Shown piece by piece: positions 42,336 to 50,405 of a DNA stretch of 64,000 bases. This stretch comes from Roseburia_C sp031555935 (lineage in GTDB: Bacteria; Bacillota; Clostridia; Lachnospirales; Lachnospiraceae), in contig JAVBTX010000024.1 of NCBI GenBank assembly GCA_031555935.1, positions 6,096-70,095 of the forward strand. The letters are read 5' to 3'. Every line of letters begins with the position of its first letter. Within the stretch, counting starts at the first letter, position 1. The notes under the pieces are model-generated. The model worked only from the letters and a program-made list of their open reading frames with translations. It was not told where the DNA came from and did not search any database. Made by a program: the position numbers and the translations under genes.

Positions 42336-43070
42336 TTATTGCGCCACTACAATTAACCGCCCACTGTTTTCATTATAATCACTGGCATCATAGTCGCCGT
42401 AAATCTGTATGTTTTTAAAACCTGCCTTTGAAAGCAATTTCTTATAATCATCATCAAGAAGAATTTTATAAATAATATCATATTGATTGCTTTCTTTTCG
42501 CTTGTCGGAATGGTATAAATCCAAAACATGAATCGTTTGAAAATCGTCATCATGTTCCTTTACAAACACGCGTGAGAAATCCGCTCTATTTACAACAACC
42601 TCAATCGGAGGAAGGGACAGCGTAAAATGGGTTGTCCCTTGAGTCAGCACGAGCAGTCCATTTTCATTTAATCTGTTTTTCATGGATTTAAGGGCGGTTA
42701 TTAATTCCTCATCTGTATGGAGATGTGGCAGTGCCGTCGAAAGACAAACAATCGCATCAAAGGTCTGAGTATGCTTCTGTTCTAAGTATCTAAAATCACA
42801 TTGGCATAATGGAATTGATTTTTCCGATGCCTGTAAATTTCTGCTCGCCACCTCAAGCATTGATTCTGAATAATCCGAACCACTGACGTCTAAGCCCATT
42901 TCTGAAAGCATATATAAATGTTGTCCCGTTCCACAGGCACAGTCCAAAACCGATTTTACATTATGCTTCGCAAATAGTTTTCCAAAAAAATCGCGTTCTC
43001 TTCCGAGATATTCTTCAATTAAACCAAATTCGTCATAGTCATATGCAAACTTTTCATATAAGTCTTTCAT
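42336..43070 (-). CDS. Class I SAM-dependent methyltransferase
   Basis: 244 residues: KFAYDYDEFG at the start, motif I SVLDCACGTGQHLYMLSEMG near residue 40, DAIVCLSTALPHLHTDEELI and NRLNENGLLVLTQG. Its start overlaps the end of the upstream GNAT by 17 bases. Substrate unknown. Confidence 0.88.
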   Translation of the reverse strand: MKDLYEKFAYDYDEFGLIEEYLGRERDFFGKLFAKHNVKSVLDCACGTGQHLYMLSEMGLDVSGSDYSESMLEVASRNLQASEKSIPLCQCDFRYLEQKHTQTFDAIVCLSTALPHLHTDEELITALKSMKNRLNENGLLVLTQGTTHFTLSLPPIEVVVNRADFSRVFVKEHDDDFQTIHVLDLYHSDKRKESNQYDIIYKILLDDDYKKLLSKAGFKNIQIYGDYDASDYNENSGRLIVVAQ

Positions 43071-43524
43071 TGTACAGCTCCTTTTTCATACAAACTGAAT
43101 CTTTCATATTAACATACTGACCATAGTTAGGAATCACTTTATAGCCAAGTTTTCGGTATAAAGCCATCGCCGCAACGAGCGGCTCACCCGATTCCAATAT
43201 TAAATACTTATATCCTTGTTCTCTTGCTCTTTGTTCCAGCAATTCCATAAGCTCGTTTGAAATACCTTGTCCTCGATATTCCTGTTTTACAAATACTCTT
43301 TTTACCTCAGCGCACTCATTATCATACTTCTTAAAACTAGCACTGCCAACCGGAATGTCATTGTCATAAGCAACGACTACATCATGAACATCATTTAACT
43401 TGTTGTATTGAACATATTCCGTCCGATGTTCTTCACCGCCAACAAGTTTGTTTAAGAATTTATCTAGCTCTTGACATAACAAAATAAAATCTGGATTTTC
43501 GCCATCTGTGTATTCAAATCTCAT
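43054..43524 (-). CDS. GNAT family N-acetyltransferase
   Basis: 156 residues: VKRVFVKQEYRGQGISNELM near residue 90 holds the acetyl-CoA motif, followed by YKYLILESGEPLVAAMALYR and KLGYKVIPNYGQYV. The RxxGxG/A loop is present. Overlaps the methyltransferase gene downstream by 17 bases, so the two are likely one unit. Confidence 0.87.
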   Translation of the reverse strand: MRFEYTDGENPDFILLCQELDKFLNKLVGGEEHRTEYVQYNKLNDVHDVVVAYDNDIPVGSASFKKYDNECAEVKRVFVKQEYRGQGISNELMELLEQRAREQGYKYLILESGEPLVAAMALYRKLGYKVIPNYGQYVNMKDSVCMKKELYNERLI

Positions 43525-43548
43525 CTTAAAATCTCTCCCATAATTTGA

Positions 43549-43977
43549 TTATCTTAGTCTATTTATAAGTGCACAGCCTTCATGCGTTATCGTAAAAAAA
43601 AGCAACCGTTTCTTACCATCTAAAAATGCGATGTCACTCTGTCCAAAAGATGTTTGCTCAACCACATCACAACCATAGCTTTCGGCACTGCCAAAAAAGA
43701 AACTCGGAAATTTCTCTAGGTACTTCCAATATGCATCATTTATCATAAATGTATATTTTGTTACACTTCGTCCCGCTTTCTGGGTTCCATGCCATGCGTT
43801 TACTTTCTTTTCTTCTATCAGCTTTAATTTTTGCTTGGCAGTCACAATCAATTCATCTGTTTTATCATCATATATCTGAACTATTTCCACATAGACGGCC
43901 TTACCCATAAGTCTATGAAGAATCTCTATATATTCCTCGTGTGAATTTAGTTTTACATCTACAAACTCGCTTTTCAT
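43549..43977 (-). CDS. Hypothetical protein
   Basis: About 142 residues, not recognised. It has a beta-rich first half (YVEIVQIYDDKTDELIVTAK), a WHGTQKAGRSVTKYTFMIND segment and an aromatic C-terminal half (WKYLEKFPSFFFG, GQSDIAFLDGKKRLLFFTIT). No membrane segment or signal peptide. Start at 43977 chosen for conserved-looking N terminus; the site upstream is GGGAG. It sits at the edge of the duplicated and decayed zone 44.0-46.6 kb. Confidence 0.6.
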   Translation of the reverse strand: MKSEFVDVKLNSHEEYIEILHRLMGKAVYVEIVQIYDDKTDELIVTAKQKLKLIEEKKVNAWHGTQKAGRSVTKYTFMINDAYWKYLEKFPSFFFGSAESYGCDVVEQTSFGQSDIAFLDGKKRLLFFTITHEGCALINRLR

Positions 43978-44059
43978 TGAATTTCTCCCACTCCTCACCT
44001 GTGGCTCTGATATTTACATGTAAGCGTCGCTTTTTGCAAAATATGCCCATCCATCGCTT

Positions 44060-44198
44060 GAAGTAGCTGCATTTTCCTGCGAAATAAGCTTGATGGTCAA
44101 TGCAATCAACACTGGCAGTAATATAATATCATCATTGGTATAAAATTCGGAATTAAATCAATTGGTGAAAGCGCATAGCCAATTGTTATGCCGACAAA
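44060..44198 (-). pseudogene. Decayed second copy of the DUF1232 gene
   Basis: The - strand reads IGYALSPIDLIPNFIPM in one frame and then the KLISQEN region in another. The bases 44080-44198 align clearly with the intact DUF1232 gene at 29153-29521, but with a gap of about 16 bases and no start. Its 5' edge is fused to a copy of the ACT gene's beginning. Confidence 0.75.
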
Positions 44199-44250
44199 CT
44201 ATACTCTGAATCTAATTTTACAAGGGAATAATCTTCAACTTTACATACTG
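44199..44250 (-). pseudogene. 52-base duplicate of the ACT-domain gene 5' region
   Basis: 51 of 52 bases are identical to 44961-45012, inside the ACT gene (44669-45043). It is joined directly to the DUF1232 remnant, making a chimeric scar. Near identity implies a recent event. Confidence 0.85.
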
Positions 44251-44267
44251 CTGCGTGGTGTGTACCC

Positions 44268-44561
44268 TTAATATTTTTGTGATATAACAACCAATTCCCA
44301 TTCAAAAACTTCGCATCGATAAATCTCTCTTACAATAATTGGATCATTTTGAGCTATTCCCTGAGCCTCATCTAAATTTTCAGCACCATAAATAATCATT
44401 CCACCATCATTATCCGAAAATCCGCCTCCCATGAGATAGCGTTCTTCGGCAACATTCTTGACATAAGACAAGTGATCTTGAAAATCCTGATTAGTGAGGT
44501 CTTTCTGACCAATCTTGTAATCTATTCTGACATATAGTTTGCTACCCTCTTTTATATGCAT
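44268..44561 (-). CDS. YciI family protein
   Basis: 97 residues: VRIDYKIGQKDLTNQDFQDH, then a middle YLMGGGFSDNDGGMIIYG and a last ENLDEAQGIAQNDPIIVREI. This is the YciI ferredoxin-like fold, of unknown enzymatic role in most cases. It is flanked by gene fragments on both sides (ACT piece and GNAT piece). Confidence 0.85.
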   Translation of the reverse strand: MHIKEGSKLYVRIDYKIGQKDLTNQDFQDHLSYVKNVAEERYLMGGGFSDNDGGMIIYGAENLDEAQGIAQNDPIIVREIYRCEVFEWELVVISQKY

Positions 44562-44607
44562 TTTTCATTCTCCTTCATATTTTCTTCTTAATCTACTCTT
44601 TATATAA

Positions 44608-44647
44608 ATAGTTTACCATAATAAATTCTTGGGTATTTCATCAACGG
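44608..44647 (-). pseudogene. Fragment of a GNAT gene 3' end
   Basis: About 40 bases closely match 46180-46221, the C-terminal coding end of the truncated GNAT at 46153. A few substitutions and one deletion are seen. The fragment lies between the YciI and ACT genes. Confidence 0.65.
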
Positions 44648-44668
44648 TTCATTGGCCACCATATTTAA

Positions 44669-45043
44669 TTATTTTCCATCTACAATTTCGTATCCGGCAT
44701 GATTGAGAACTTCTAACGCCTTTTGGTAATATTCTTTTTTGGTAAGCACATAGTCTGTGTTAAAAGTTGAAATTGCAAAGATTCCAATTTTATTTTCTGC
44801 TAAAATGCCGGAAATCTTTGACAGTATCCCAATCAACGAAAAATCTAAGACCCCTTCAATGCGAAATGCTTTCCATCCATCATCAATTTCAGTCGCATTG
44901 GATGGTACATCCGCGGTAATACATACCAATGATTTTTCTTCATCGGTCTTGCCAATAAAGCTATACTCTGAATCTAATTTTACAAGGGAATAATCTTCGA
45001 CTTTACATACTGAAAAATCATAGTTAATATTTTTGATTACCAT
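44669..45043 (-). CDS. ACT-domain protein
   Basis: About 124 residues, two ACT-like units: VCKVEDYSLVKLDSEYSFIG at the start and FRIEGVLDFSLIGILSKISG then ILAENKIGIFAISTFNTDYV in the second half. Similar to COG3603-type proteins that bind amino acids. GGAGG supports the ATG at 45043. Part of its 5' region is duplicated at 44199-44250. Confidence 0.83.
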   Translation of the reverse strand: MVIKNINYDFSVCKVEDYSLVKLDSEYSFIGKTDEEKSLVCITADVPSNATEIDDGWKAFRIEGVLDFSLIGILSKISGILAENKIGIFAISTFNTDYVLTKKEYYQKALEVLNHAGYEIVDGK

Positions 45044-45064
45044 AAATACTACAGCCTCCAAATT

Positions 45065-45691
45065 CTAATTCAACAATTTACTTGCCAATTTATATACTTG
45101 TTTTATTTCTTTCGATGATACATCCCATGAGTTCAATTCTTTTGAAATCATTTCGCGGTGCTTTTTGCTGATATCCCTCAATGCATTTCCAACTGACTTT
45201 CTTACATATTCACTTTCATCTTCCTTGCGAGCAGATAATAGCCGGACTGCAATTTGTGGATTTTCCTTAAAATAGGGACGGCTCGTCCATATTCGTAGCC
45301 CCTCCGAAACAGCTCTGCGGACATTGGCACAATCACTATTTAACCATTCCTCAATCAATGGTAAAGCTACTTCATATCCAATGATTTTGCAGTGATTATC
45401 GAAAGCCATCGCCAATATTTCCTGCACTTTCCAACTTTCATGCTTGCTAACTATATTTTTTAAATAAATTAAAGCATTCTCATTAACATGAGCAGAGTAG
45501 CCCATCAGAAAAACTCCGATCTCTTGTATTTGAAAATTATCTGATTGATATAACTCCATACCCATAAAGAAGCATTCATCAAGTGAATGTTTCTGGTAAT
45601 ATTTTTCTGCTTCCCCCTTTACAAGCTTTAAACAATCCTTTTCTGGTAATATGTCTTCTAAATATATTTTGAAATCCTCTATATCACTCAT
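45065..45691 (-). CDS. DNA alkylation repair (AlkC/AlkD-like HEAT-repeat) protein
   Basis: 208 residues, all-helical with HEAT-like repeats: QEIGVFLMGYSAHVNENALI, the WKVQEILAMAFDNHCK segment, CANVRRAVSEGLRIWTSRPY and ESEYVRKSVGNALRDISKKH. The order and motifs fit AlkD-like 3-methyladenine glycosylases. The exact catalytic residue cannot be assigned by eye. Its start overlaps the preceding gene by eight bases. Confidence 0.8.
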   Translation of the reverse strand: MSDIEDFKIYLEDILPEKDCLKLVKGEAEKYYQKHSLDECFFMGMELYQSDNFQIQEIGVFLMGYSAHVNENALIYLKNIVSKHESWKVQEILAMAFDNHCKIIGYEVALPLIEEWLNSDCANVRRAVSEGLRIWTSRPYFKENPQIAVRLLSARKEDESEYVRKSVGNALRDISKKHREMISKELNSWDVSSKEIKQVYKLASKLLN

Positions 45692-46163
45692 TTAACATTT
45701 CCTTTATGCATAGCACCGCTTTCTGCGCAGATTTCTGTTTTATTAATCCTTCCTTAGCTGATGCCGAAATAGAAATTGTTGTACTTGCTGCATTTCCGGA
45801 GACATATTCCAAGCAAATAATTGTTGGGTTCATTTGTCCGAAGCCACTACCAACAACTGCTGATAAATATGGAATATCCGTATTTGCATCCACTTCAATA
45901 ATCTCTATTAAATTGGGCAAATTAGCAACAATATTATAACTGTTACTTATTGCATCTGTGATTGGATAGTTATACTCTATCTTATCTTTAAAATCAAAGG
46001 TTTTAAGTTTTTTTGCTGCCCTTGTGGCACCACTCTTCCCTCCTGACGCTCCACCAGAACGACCAAACGGTCCGCCACCGATAGAACCACCTACTGCTCC
46101 AGCTTCTTCACCAATTTTGCCAAGATGCTGCTCTAAAATTTTGTTTTTCATGTTATTGTCCAT
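45684..46163 (-). CDS. Hypothetical protein with Gly-rich segment
   Basis: 159 residues, not recognised. Residues about 15-45 are Gly/Ala/Ser rich (GAVGGSIGGGPFGRSGGASG), then KLKTFDFKDKIEYNYP and a mixed alpha-beta domain with VDANTDIPYLSAVVGSGFGQ. The domain end KSAQKAVLCIKEML is helical. It overlaps the AlkD-like gene downstream and the GNAT remnant upstream, so it is likely expressed with AlkD. No signal peptide. Confidence 0.6.
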   Translation of the reverse strand: MDNNMKNKILEQHLGKIGEEAGAVGGSIGGGPFGRSGGASGGKSGATRAAKKLKTFDFKDKIEYNYPITDAISNSYNIVANLPNLIEIIEVDANTDIPYLSAVVGSGFGQMNPTIICLEYVSGNAASTTISISASAKEGLIKQKSAQKAVLCIKEMLNE

Positions 46164-46521
46164 CGTAATCTCCGTTTAAATAATTTACCATAATAAATTC
46201 TTCAGTATTTTCATCAACGATTTCAAATCCGATATCCTGATACATTTTTACCGCATAATTAGCTTTTTGAACCGCCAGAGAAACCTTCTCATATCCACTA
46301 GTTTTTAGGGTCGCAAGCATTTTTTTCATCATTGATGTTCCAAGCTCCAAGCCTCGGTACTCCTTATAAAGTGAGATTGCAAATGATGGCGTTTGATTAT
46401 CAATATGTCCATAGTCATTCATAATGCGAACCCAAACCGCCCCTACAATCTTCCCCTTTATTTCTGCAACTAATCCTTTGTCATCTTTTAAAAAACCCAC
46501 TGATAAACAATCCCATACAGC
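46153..46521 (-). pseudogene. GNAT acetyltransferase lacking its N-terminal part
   Basis: The frame has clear GNAT similarity only from KDDKGLVAEIKGKIVGAVW onward (YGHIDNQTPSFAISLYKEYR, then LGTSMMKKMLATL, YQDIGFEIVDE). The expected first 40-50 residues are absent; upstream sequence is the out-of-frame end of the YdcF gene. It might still be translated from an ATG inside YdcF, but the fold would be incomplete. Confidence 0.7.
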
Positions 46522-47255
46522 TCCCGCACATAATACGTCGGAAATAACCACCATGCAGTCTTACTTGACACCGCACCAAATTCCAGACCGAGCGAATCCG
46601 CTATTTTTCCCGCACGATACTCATGAAATTCATTTGTTACAATCGCTAATTCTTGGTTTAAATCATATTGCTCAATAATCTCTTTTGAATATGCCAGATT
46701 TTCTCTGGTTGAAGTAGACTGGTCTTCTTTATATAAGCGTTCCGGGTCAATCCCCTTGTCCACTAAGTAGCGATACATACACTCTGCCTCACTGATTCCT
46801 TCATCCCATCCCTTACCGCCAGATAAGATGCACTTTGTTTCGGTATGTTCACTTAAATATGCGTATGCGGCTTCCAGTCGTTCCAACAATGACAGACTTG
46901 GTTTTTCACCAATCACTTTACACCCCAACACAATTACGGTTGGATTCTGGCTTACTGGCTTATTGGCCGCCTTAATCATACAACTTGTTATAATTAATAC
47001 CATTGCTAGTGCCACCACCACTATTGCAGCCACGACAATCAGCACTATTTTTCCTCTGGTTGTTTCCCATACTTTAATAATCCAGTTGTTTATTCGCTGC
47101 ATTTTTAGCCCATATACGATTACTAGTAAAAAAATAATAATGCCGGTGGCATTTCCAATATTCAAGACACCATATTTAAACAATGGTAATAGAAACCACA
47201 CCAATCCTAAAATACCCACTACAAATAAAATCACTCTAATCATATTCTTTATCAT
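46488..47255 (-). CDS. YdcF/DUF218 family membrane protein (ElyC/SanA-like)
   Basis: 255 residues. Two to four hydrophobic segments in residues 1-95 are followed by the DUF218 domain: PTVIVLGCKVIGEKPSLSLL, CILSGGKGWDEGISEAECMY, PERLYKEDQSTSTRENLAYS and IVTNEFHEYRAGKIADSLGL. Family members act in envelope processes such as lipid carrier recycling. Its 3' end is joined to the truncated GNAT remnant, so its last residues (YVRELYGIVYQWVF) may be altered. Confidence 0.88.
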   Translation of the reverse strand: MIKNMIRVILFVVGILGLVWFLLPLFKYGVLNIGNATGIIIFLLVIVYGLKMQRINNWIIKVWETTRGKIVLIVVAAIVVVALAMVLIITSCMIKAANKPVSQNPTVIVLGCKVIGEKPSLSLLERLEAAYAYLSEHTETKCILSGGKGWDEGISEAECMYRYLVDKGIDPERLYKEDQSTSTRENLAYSKEIIEQYDLNQELAIVTNEFHEYRAGKIADSLGLEFGAVSSKTAWWLFPTYYVRELYGIVYQWVF

Positions 47256-47340
47256 CCGCTCATTTCCTAACTTTTTATTTTCCTATTCTCACTATCGTAA
47301 CCCTCATGCTGACATATTTCAAGAAATTAATAAAATATTA

Positions 47341-47375
47341 AAAGCTTCAGAACCACGAACTGATTCTGAAGCTTT
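47341..47375 (-). terminator. Intrinsic terminator after RsiV-like gene
   Basis: AAAGCTTCAGAA pairs with TTCTGAAGCTTT over an 11-base loop; on the - strand TTTTAAT follows. It lies 14 bases after the RsiV-like stop. Confidence 0.8.
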
Positions 47376-47388
47376 CCTCTTATGAATA

Positions 47389-48237
47389 TTATTTTGTTGA
47401 AATGACAAACTCCGGTGTACCCAGATAAGCCGGACCTACCTCAGCCTCATCAAATACAATCACCAATTTTCCATCTGTGTTGATATAGAAATTCTGGTCC
47501 TCCTTTATTGATGTAAAAGCTTCGATATGATTCTCCGGGTCAGATTTTAACCAATACAAATCTGGTTCCTTTTCCATCTGACTTATTATTTGGGCATTAA
47601 TTTTCTCCTTGTAATTTGGCTCATCAGGAAATAAATCAGCTAGTGTCACCAGTTTTCCACTGGCTTTGTCGATGGTGTAATACTTATGTGTCTGGTAACC
47701 GCTTGCTTCAGTCTCTACAGCGGCAATATCGAGGACGAACCATCTGTCCGTATCCGTTACCACATCATATGAAATGTCGAGGCCGTGATAACCTTCATTG
47801 CTTTCCGCGATATCTGCTTTGAACTTCTTTACCAGCTCCGCCGTGTATTCCTCAACGCTTTTATTGACTAAATCAGCCGTCCTTTGTTCCGTTCCTTCCG
47901 TTTCTGCTTGAAGCTCTCCTAAGTTGATAATTATTTCTTTCCCATCATTCTCATAATGATAGTTTTGAATATTAATTATCCGGAAAATCTGCCCAATAAA
48001 AGGCACGTTTTCCATCGCGTAGGCAACTTTTTGATTTGTCATTGGCAGGATTACCAGCACTGCTAGTGCTGCCGCCACGCCAACGCCCCAGTTGCGAAGT
48101 AAACGTTTCTTTCTGGCTTTTTGTTTATCACGTTTTGCCTGTGCAATGCACACTTCCATTTTTTCAATTCCATCAGTTGGTACATTGGTCATATCATATT
48201 CATTTATCAAACTTCCAAATTCCTTTCTCTGCTCCAT
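47389..48237 (-). CDS. RsiV-like anti-sigma factor
   Basis: 282 residues. A cytoplasmic N-terminal segment (about 1-45), one membrane helix (VGVAAALAVLVILP, about 51-65), and an extracellular DUF3298-type domain with WFVLDIAAVETEASGYQTHK, YYTIDKASGKLVTLADLF and KLVIVFDEAEVGPAYLG. It fits the RsiV family, which holds an ECF sigma factor until an external signal (lysozyme, in Bacillus) triggers cleavage. Its AGGAGG lies just after the end of the sigma gene, which is broken here. Confidence 0.85.
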   Translation of the reverse strand: MEQRKEFGSLINEYDMTNVPTDGIEKMEVCIAQAKRDKQKARKKRLLRNWGVGVAAALAVLVILPMTNQKVAYAMENVPFIGQIFRIINIQNYHYENDGKEIIINLGELQAETEGTEQRTADLVNKSVEEYTAELVKKFKADIAESNEGYHGLDISYDVVTDTDRWFVLDIAAVETEASGYQTHKYYTIDKASGKLVTLADLFPDEPNYKEKINAQIISQMEKEPDLYWLKSDPENHIEAFTSIKEDQNFYINTDGKLVIVFDEAEVGPAYLGTPEFVISTK

Positions 48238-48246
48238 AAAACCCTC

Positions 48247-48595
48247 CTATTCTTGCAAACAAAGCTTCATTTTTTCCATTGAGCGATACAGATGACTTTT
48301 GACTGTATTCTCATTCATCTCAACAATGTCGGACTGTTTCGACAATTTCTGTTTTTCGTTTACGCAGAAACTGCAACGCTTCGTTTATCATAATTCGATA
48401 AATCCAAGTGTCTGCATACTCTTCTTTTTTTAAGGAATCGCTCTTAAAAATGGCCTGATAGGCTCCCTCCTGAACAATGTCCAAAGCGTCCACCTCATTA
48501 TGTACATAACTGTATGCTAACCGATAGTATTTGTCATAGTTTTTGACTAACCGGTCATGCACAGCCGCTTCTAAATCCTTACGGCGCATCCACAT
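48247..48595 (-). pseudogene. ECF sigma factor (SigV-like), internally deleted
   Basis: Codons from 48595 read an ordinary region 2 (AVHDRLVKNYDKYYRLAYSY, EYADTWIYRIMINEALQFLR) up to KRKTEIVET, after which this frame ends in a stop. In another frame the last part reads DIVEMNENTVKSHLYRSMEK and ends at 48247, the promoter-binding helix end of region 4. About 35-45 residues between regions 2 and 4 are gone and the frame is shifted. GGGAGATG precedes the start. The product would lack DNA-binding region 4. Confidence 0.82.
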
Positions 48596-48656
48596 ATCAT
48601 CTCCCTTCTTTTTTGTAGCTACACTTATTAGATGCATCAAGGTATGAAAAAGTTTC

Positions 48657-48692
48657 AAAAAACTCCCAAAACATTTTCATGCTCTGGGAGTT
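48657..48692 (-). terminator. Intrinsic terminator after the 535-residue membrane protein
   Basis: AACTCCCA pairs with TGGGAGTT over a 16-base loop; on the - strand TTTTTTG follows. A second perfect hairpin GTGTGAAAAATC/GATTTTTCACAC at 48753-48780 overlaps the end of the gene. Confidence 0.8.
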
Positions 48693-48779
48693 CTCTATTC
48701 ATTTTAATTACCATGTCAAAATCTGCAAACTTTGGGCCGCAGGCACAAATTTGCGTGTGAAAAATCTTGATTTTTCACA

Positions 48780-50387
48780 CTATTCACCGGTGGCTTCGCG
48801 ATATTCTTCGCTGCCTAAGTCTTCCCAAGCATGTTTATCAGCTCGAATGACCTCATAAGATATTTTATTGACCGCGTAGAAATCAACAATCCTTGTATCA
48901 CCGACGTTGCTTCCCGCGGCATCATAATAATCTATGTAGCAGACAATTAGATAATACTCATCATTCTTGGAATCCCTGTCGTATCTTAAGCTTTTCTGTG
49001 CAATTTCTGCTGTCGGAAGATTCTCGACTTCCTCATCCAACTCATATTTACCCATCACGGCATAGCAATCACCGCTAGCCGAATCGATAAACTCCAATTC
49101 TCCACTCGTGCCGGCAAATTCCACTTCGTAAATAGATTGATACGCACTTTTGATAAATTGTTCCTTTAATAAGGCTTCCCAATCATCTGCATCAAGTTCT
49201 CCGCCATTGCTGTAATAGTCATCTTCCGGACTGTAGTAATCATCGTTCGGACTGAAATAGTCATTATCATAATCTTCACCTATGTTACCGGAATCATCAA
49301 AGTCGTATCCATATTCCGTATTTTCATTATATATGAACTTTCGAAAAAAGATTCCTTTTGGCTCACAGACATAAACGGAATCAGTTTCCCAAAAACTATT
49401 CTTCCTTACCCGCAAGGCATCACCAGAGGATATCTCCTGCGTGCCGCCAATGATGCCAGCAAAAAGCCAGTAGAGAAAAAGGATTCCTTCAATAATAAAT
49501 AAAACTGCCCAAATAATATTATTCAAGACATGCGCGCCTTCATGAAAAAAACGTGCGTTAAACCACCGATATATTTTTATCAATGCTGCCGTGACATAGA
49601 TTAGGCCACCCACATAGAGGACTACAAAACCAACATTACTTAGCCACGAACGATACTCATAACCGGCTGGCATCAAGTTGCATAGCTGTGTAAATAATAC
49701 TGCCGCCAACAGATACCAGGAAAATCCAAACATAAAGTTAGCCGTTTTACAGCCCTTCTTCAGTGGCTCGCCAATATCGATTAAGGACAAACATTCTTCG
49801 TCCGTTTCACCCGCTAAAATCCGGCGGCGGCGTTCCACATCCGGGCTAGACTCATTAGTTACGGCATTAAATTTCTGGCATTCCTGCTCGAAACCATCAA
49901 TGTCCCCAAGCATCCGCTTAGCAATTGCTTGCTGTAAATAATAACTGCCCTTATAATTCAACGCTATCTTCTGTTCGTCTAACTGTTCCATCGCCAGCAG
50001 AGCGTTTTCATACTCTCCCAGCCGTAGATTACATTTACCCAGCACTAGCAGATAATACTCCCGATAAGCCGGTTTTTTTGTTCTTCGATAATAAAAATAG
50101 ATGTAATCCCGATAAGCCTTCAAGGACGTCCGATACAGCTTGCTTGATGCATGTGCCCCCAAATATCTCTGCCAGATAATTATCAGTAACAATACGGACA
50201 GCAATATTAAACATATAGACCACGCTGCATCAAGAACAATCAGACCGCAGATTGCCAGCATCCCGCTCAATATGATCAGCAGCTTGGCGGCAATCGTCCG
50301 TTGCTTCATTTTGGCTATATATTTTAGCGCCAATTCGTCAAATTCATACTGTGTTACATCATAATGAAGGTTATCATATGGATTCAT
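48780..50387 (-). CDS. Membrane protein with Asp/Tyr-rich repeats and TPR-like segment
   Basis: 535 residues, not recognised. Two membrane helices (about 33-70), a soluble helical TPR-like part (REYYLLVLGKCNLRLGEYEN), three more helices (about 220-320), then an outer domain of about 200 residues. The latter contains a short acidic repeat of the type SPNDDYYSPEDDYYSNGG. The end (ADKHAWEDLGSEEYREATGE) is acidic. Neighbouring genes give no function. Confidence 0.65.
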   Translation of the reverse strand: MNPYDNLHYDVTQYEFDELALKYIAKMKQRTIAAKLLIILSGMLAICGLIVLDAAWSICLILLSVLLLIIIWQRYLGAHASSKLYRTSLKAYRDYIYFYYRRTKKPAYREYYLLVLGKCNLRLGEYENALLAMEQLDEQKIALNYKGSYYLQQAIAKRMLGDIDGFEQECQKFNAVTNESSPDVERRRRILAGETDEECLSLIDIGEPLKKGCKTANFMFGFSWYLLAAVLFTQLCNLMPAGYEYRSWLSNVGFVVLYVGGLIYVTAALIKIYRWFNARFFHEGAHVLNNIIWAVLFIIEGILFLYWLFAGIIGGTQEISSGDALRVRKNSFWETDSVYVCEPKGIFFRKFIYNENTEYGYDFDDSGNIGEDYDNDYFSPNDDYYSPEDDYYSNGGELDADDWEALLKEQFIKSAYQSIYEVEFAGTSGELEFIDSASGDCYAVMGKYELDEEVENLPTAEIAQKSLRYDRDSKNDEYYLIVCYIDYYDAAGSNVGDTRIVDFYAVNKISYEVIRADKHAWEDLGSEEYREATGE

Positions 50388-50405
50388 GTTTTTACCCCCG
50401 CTTAA

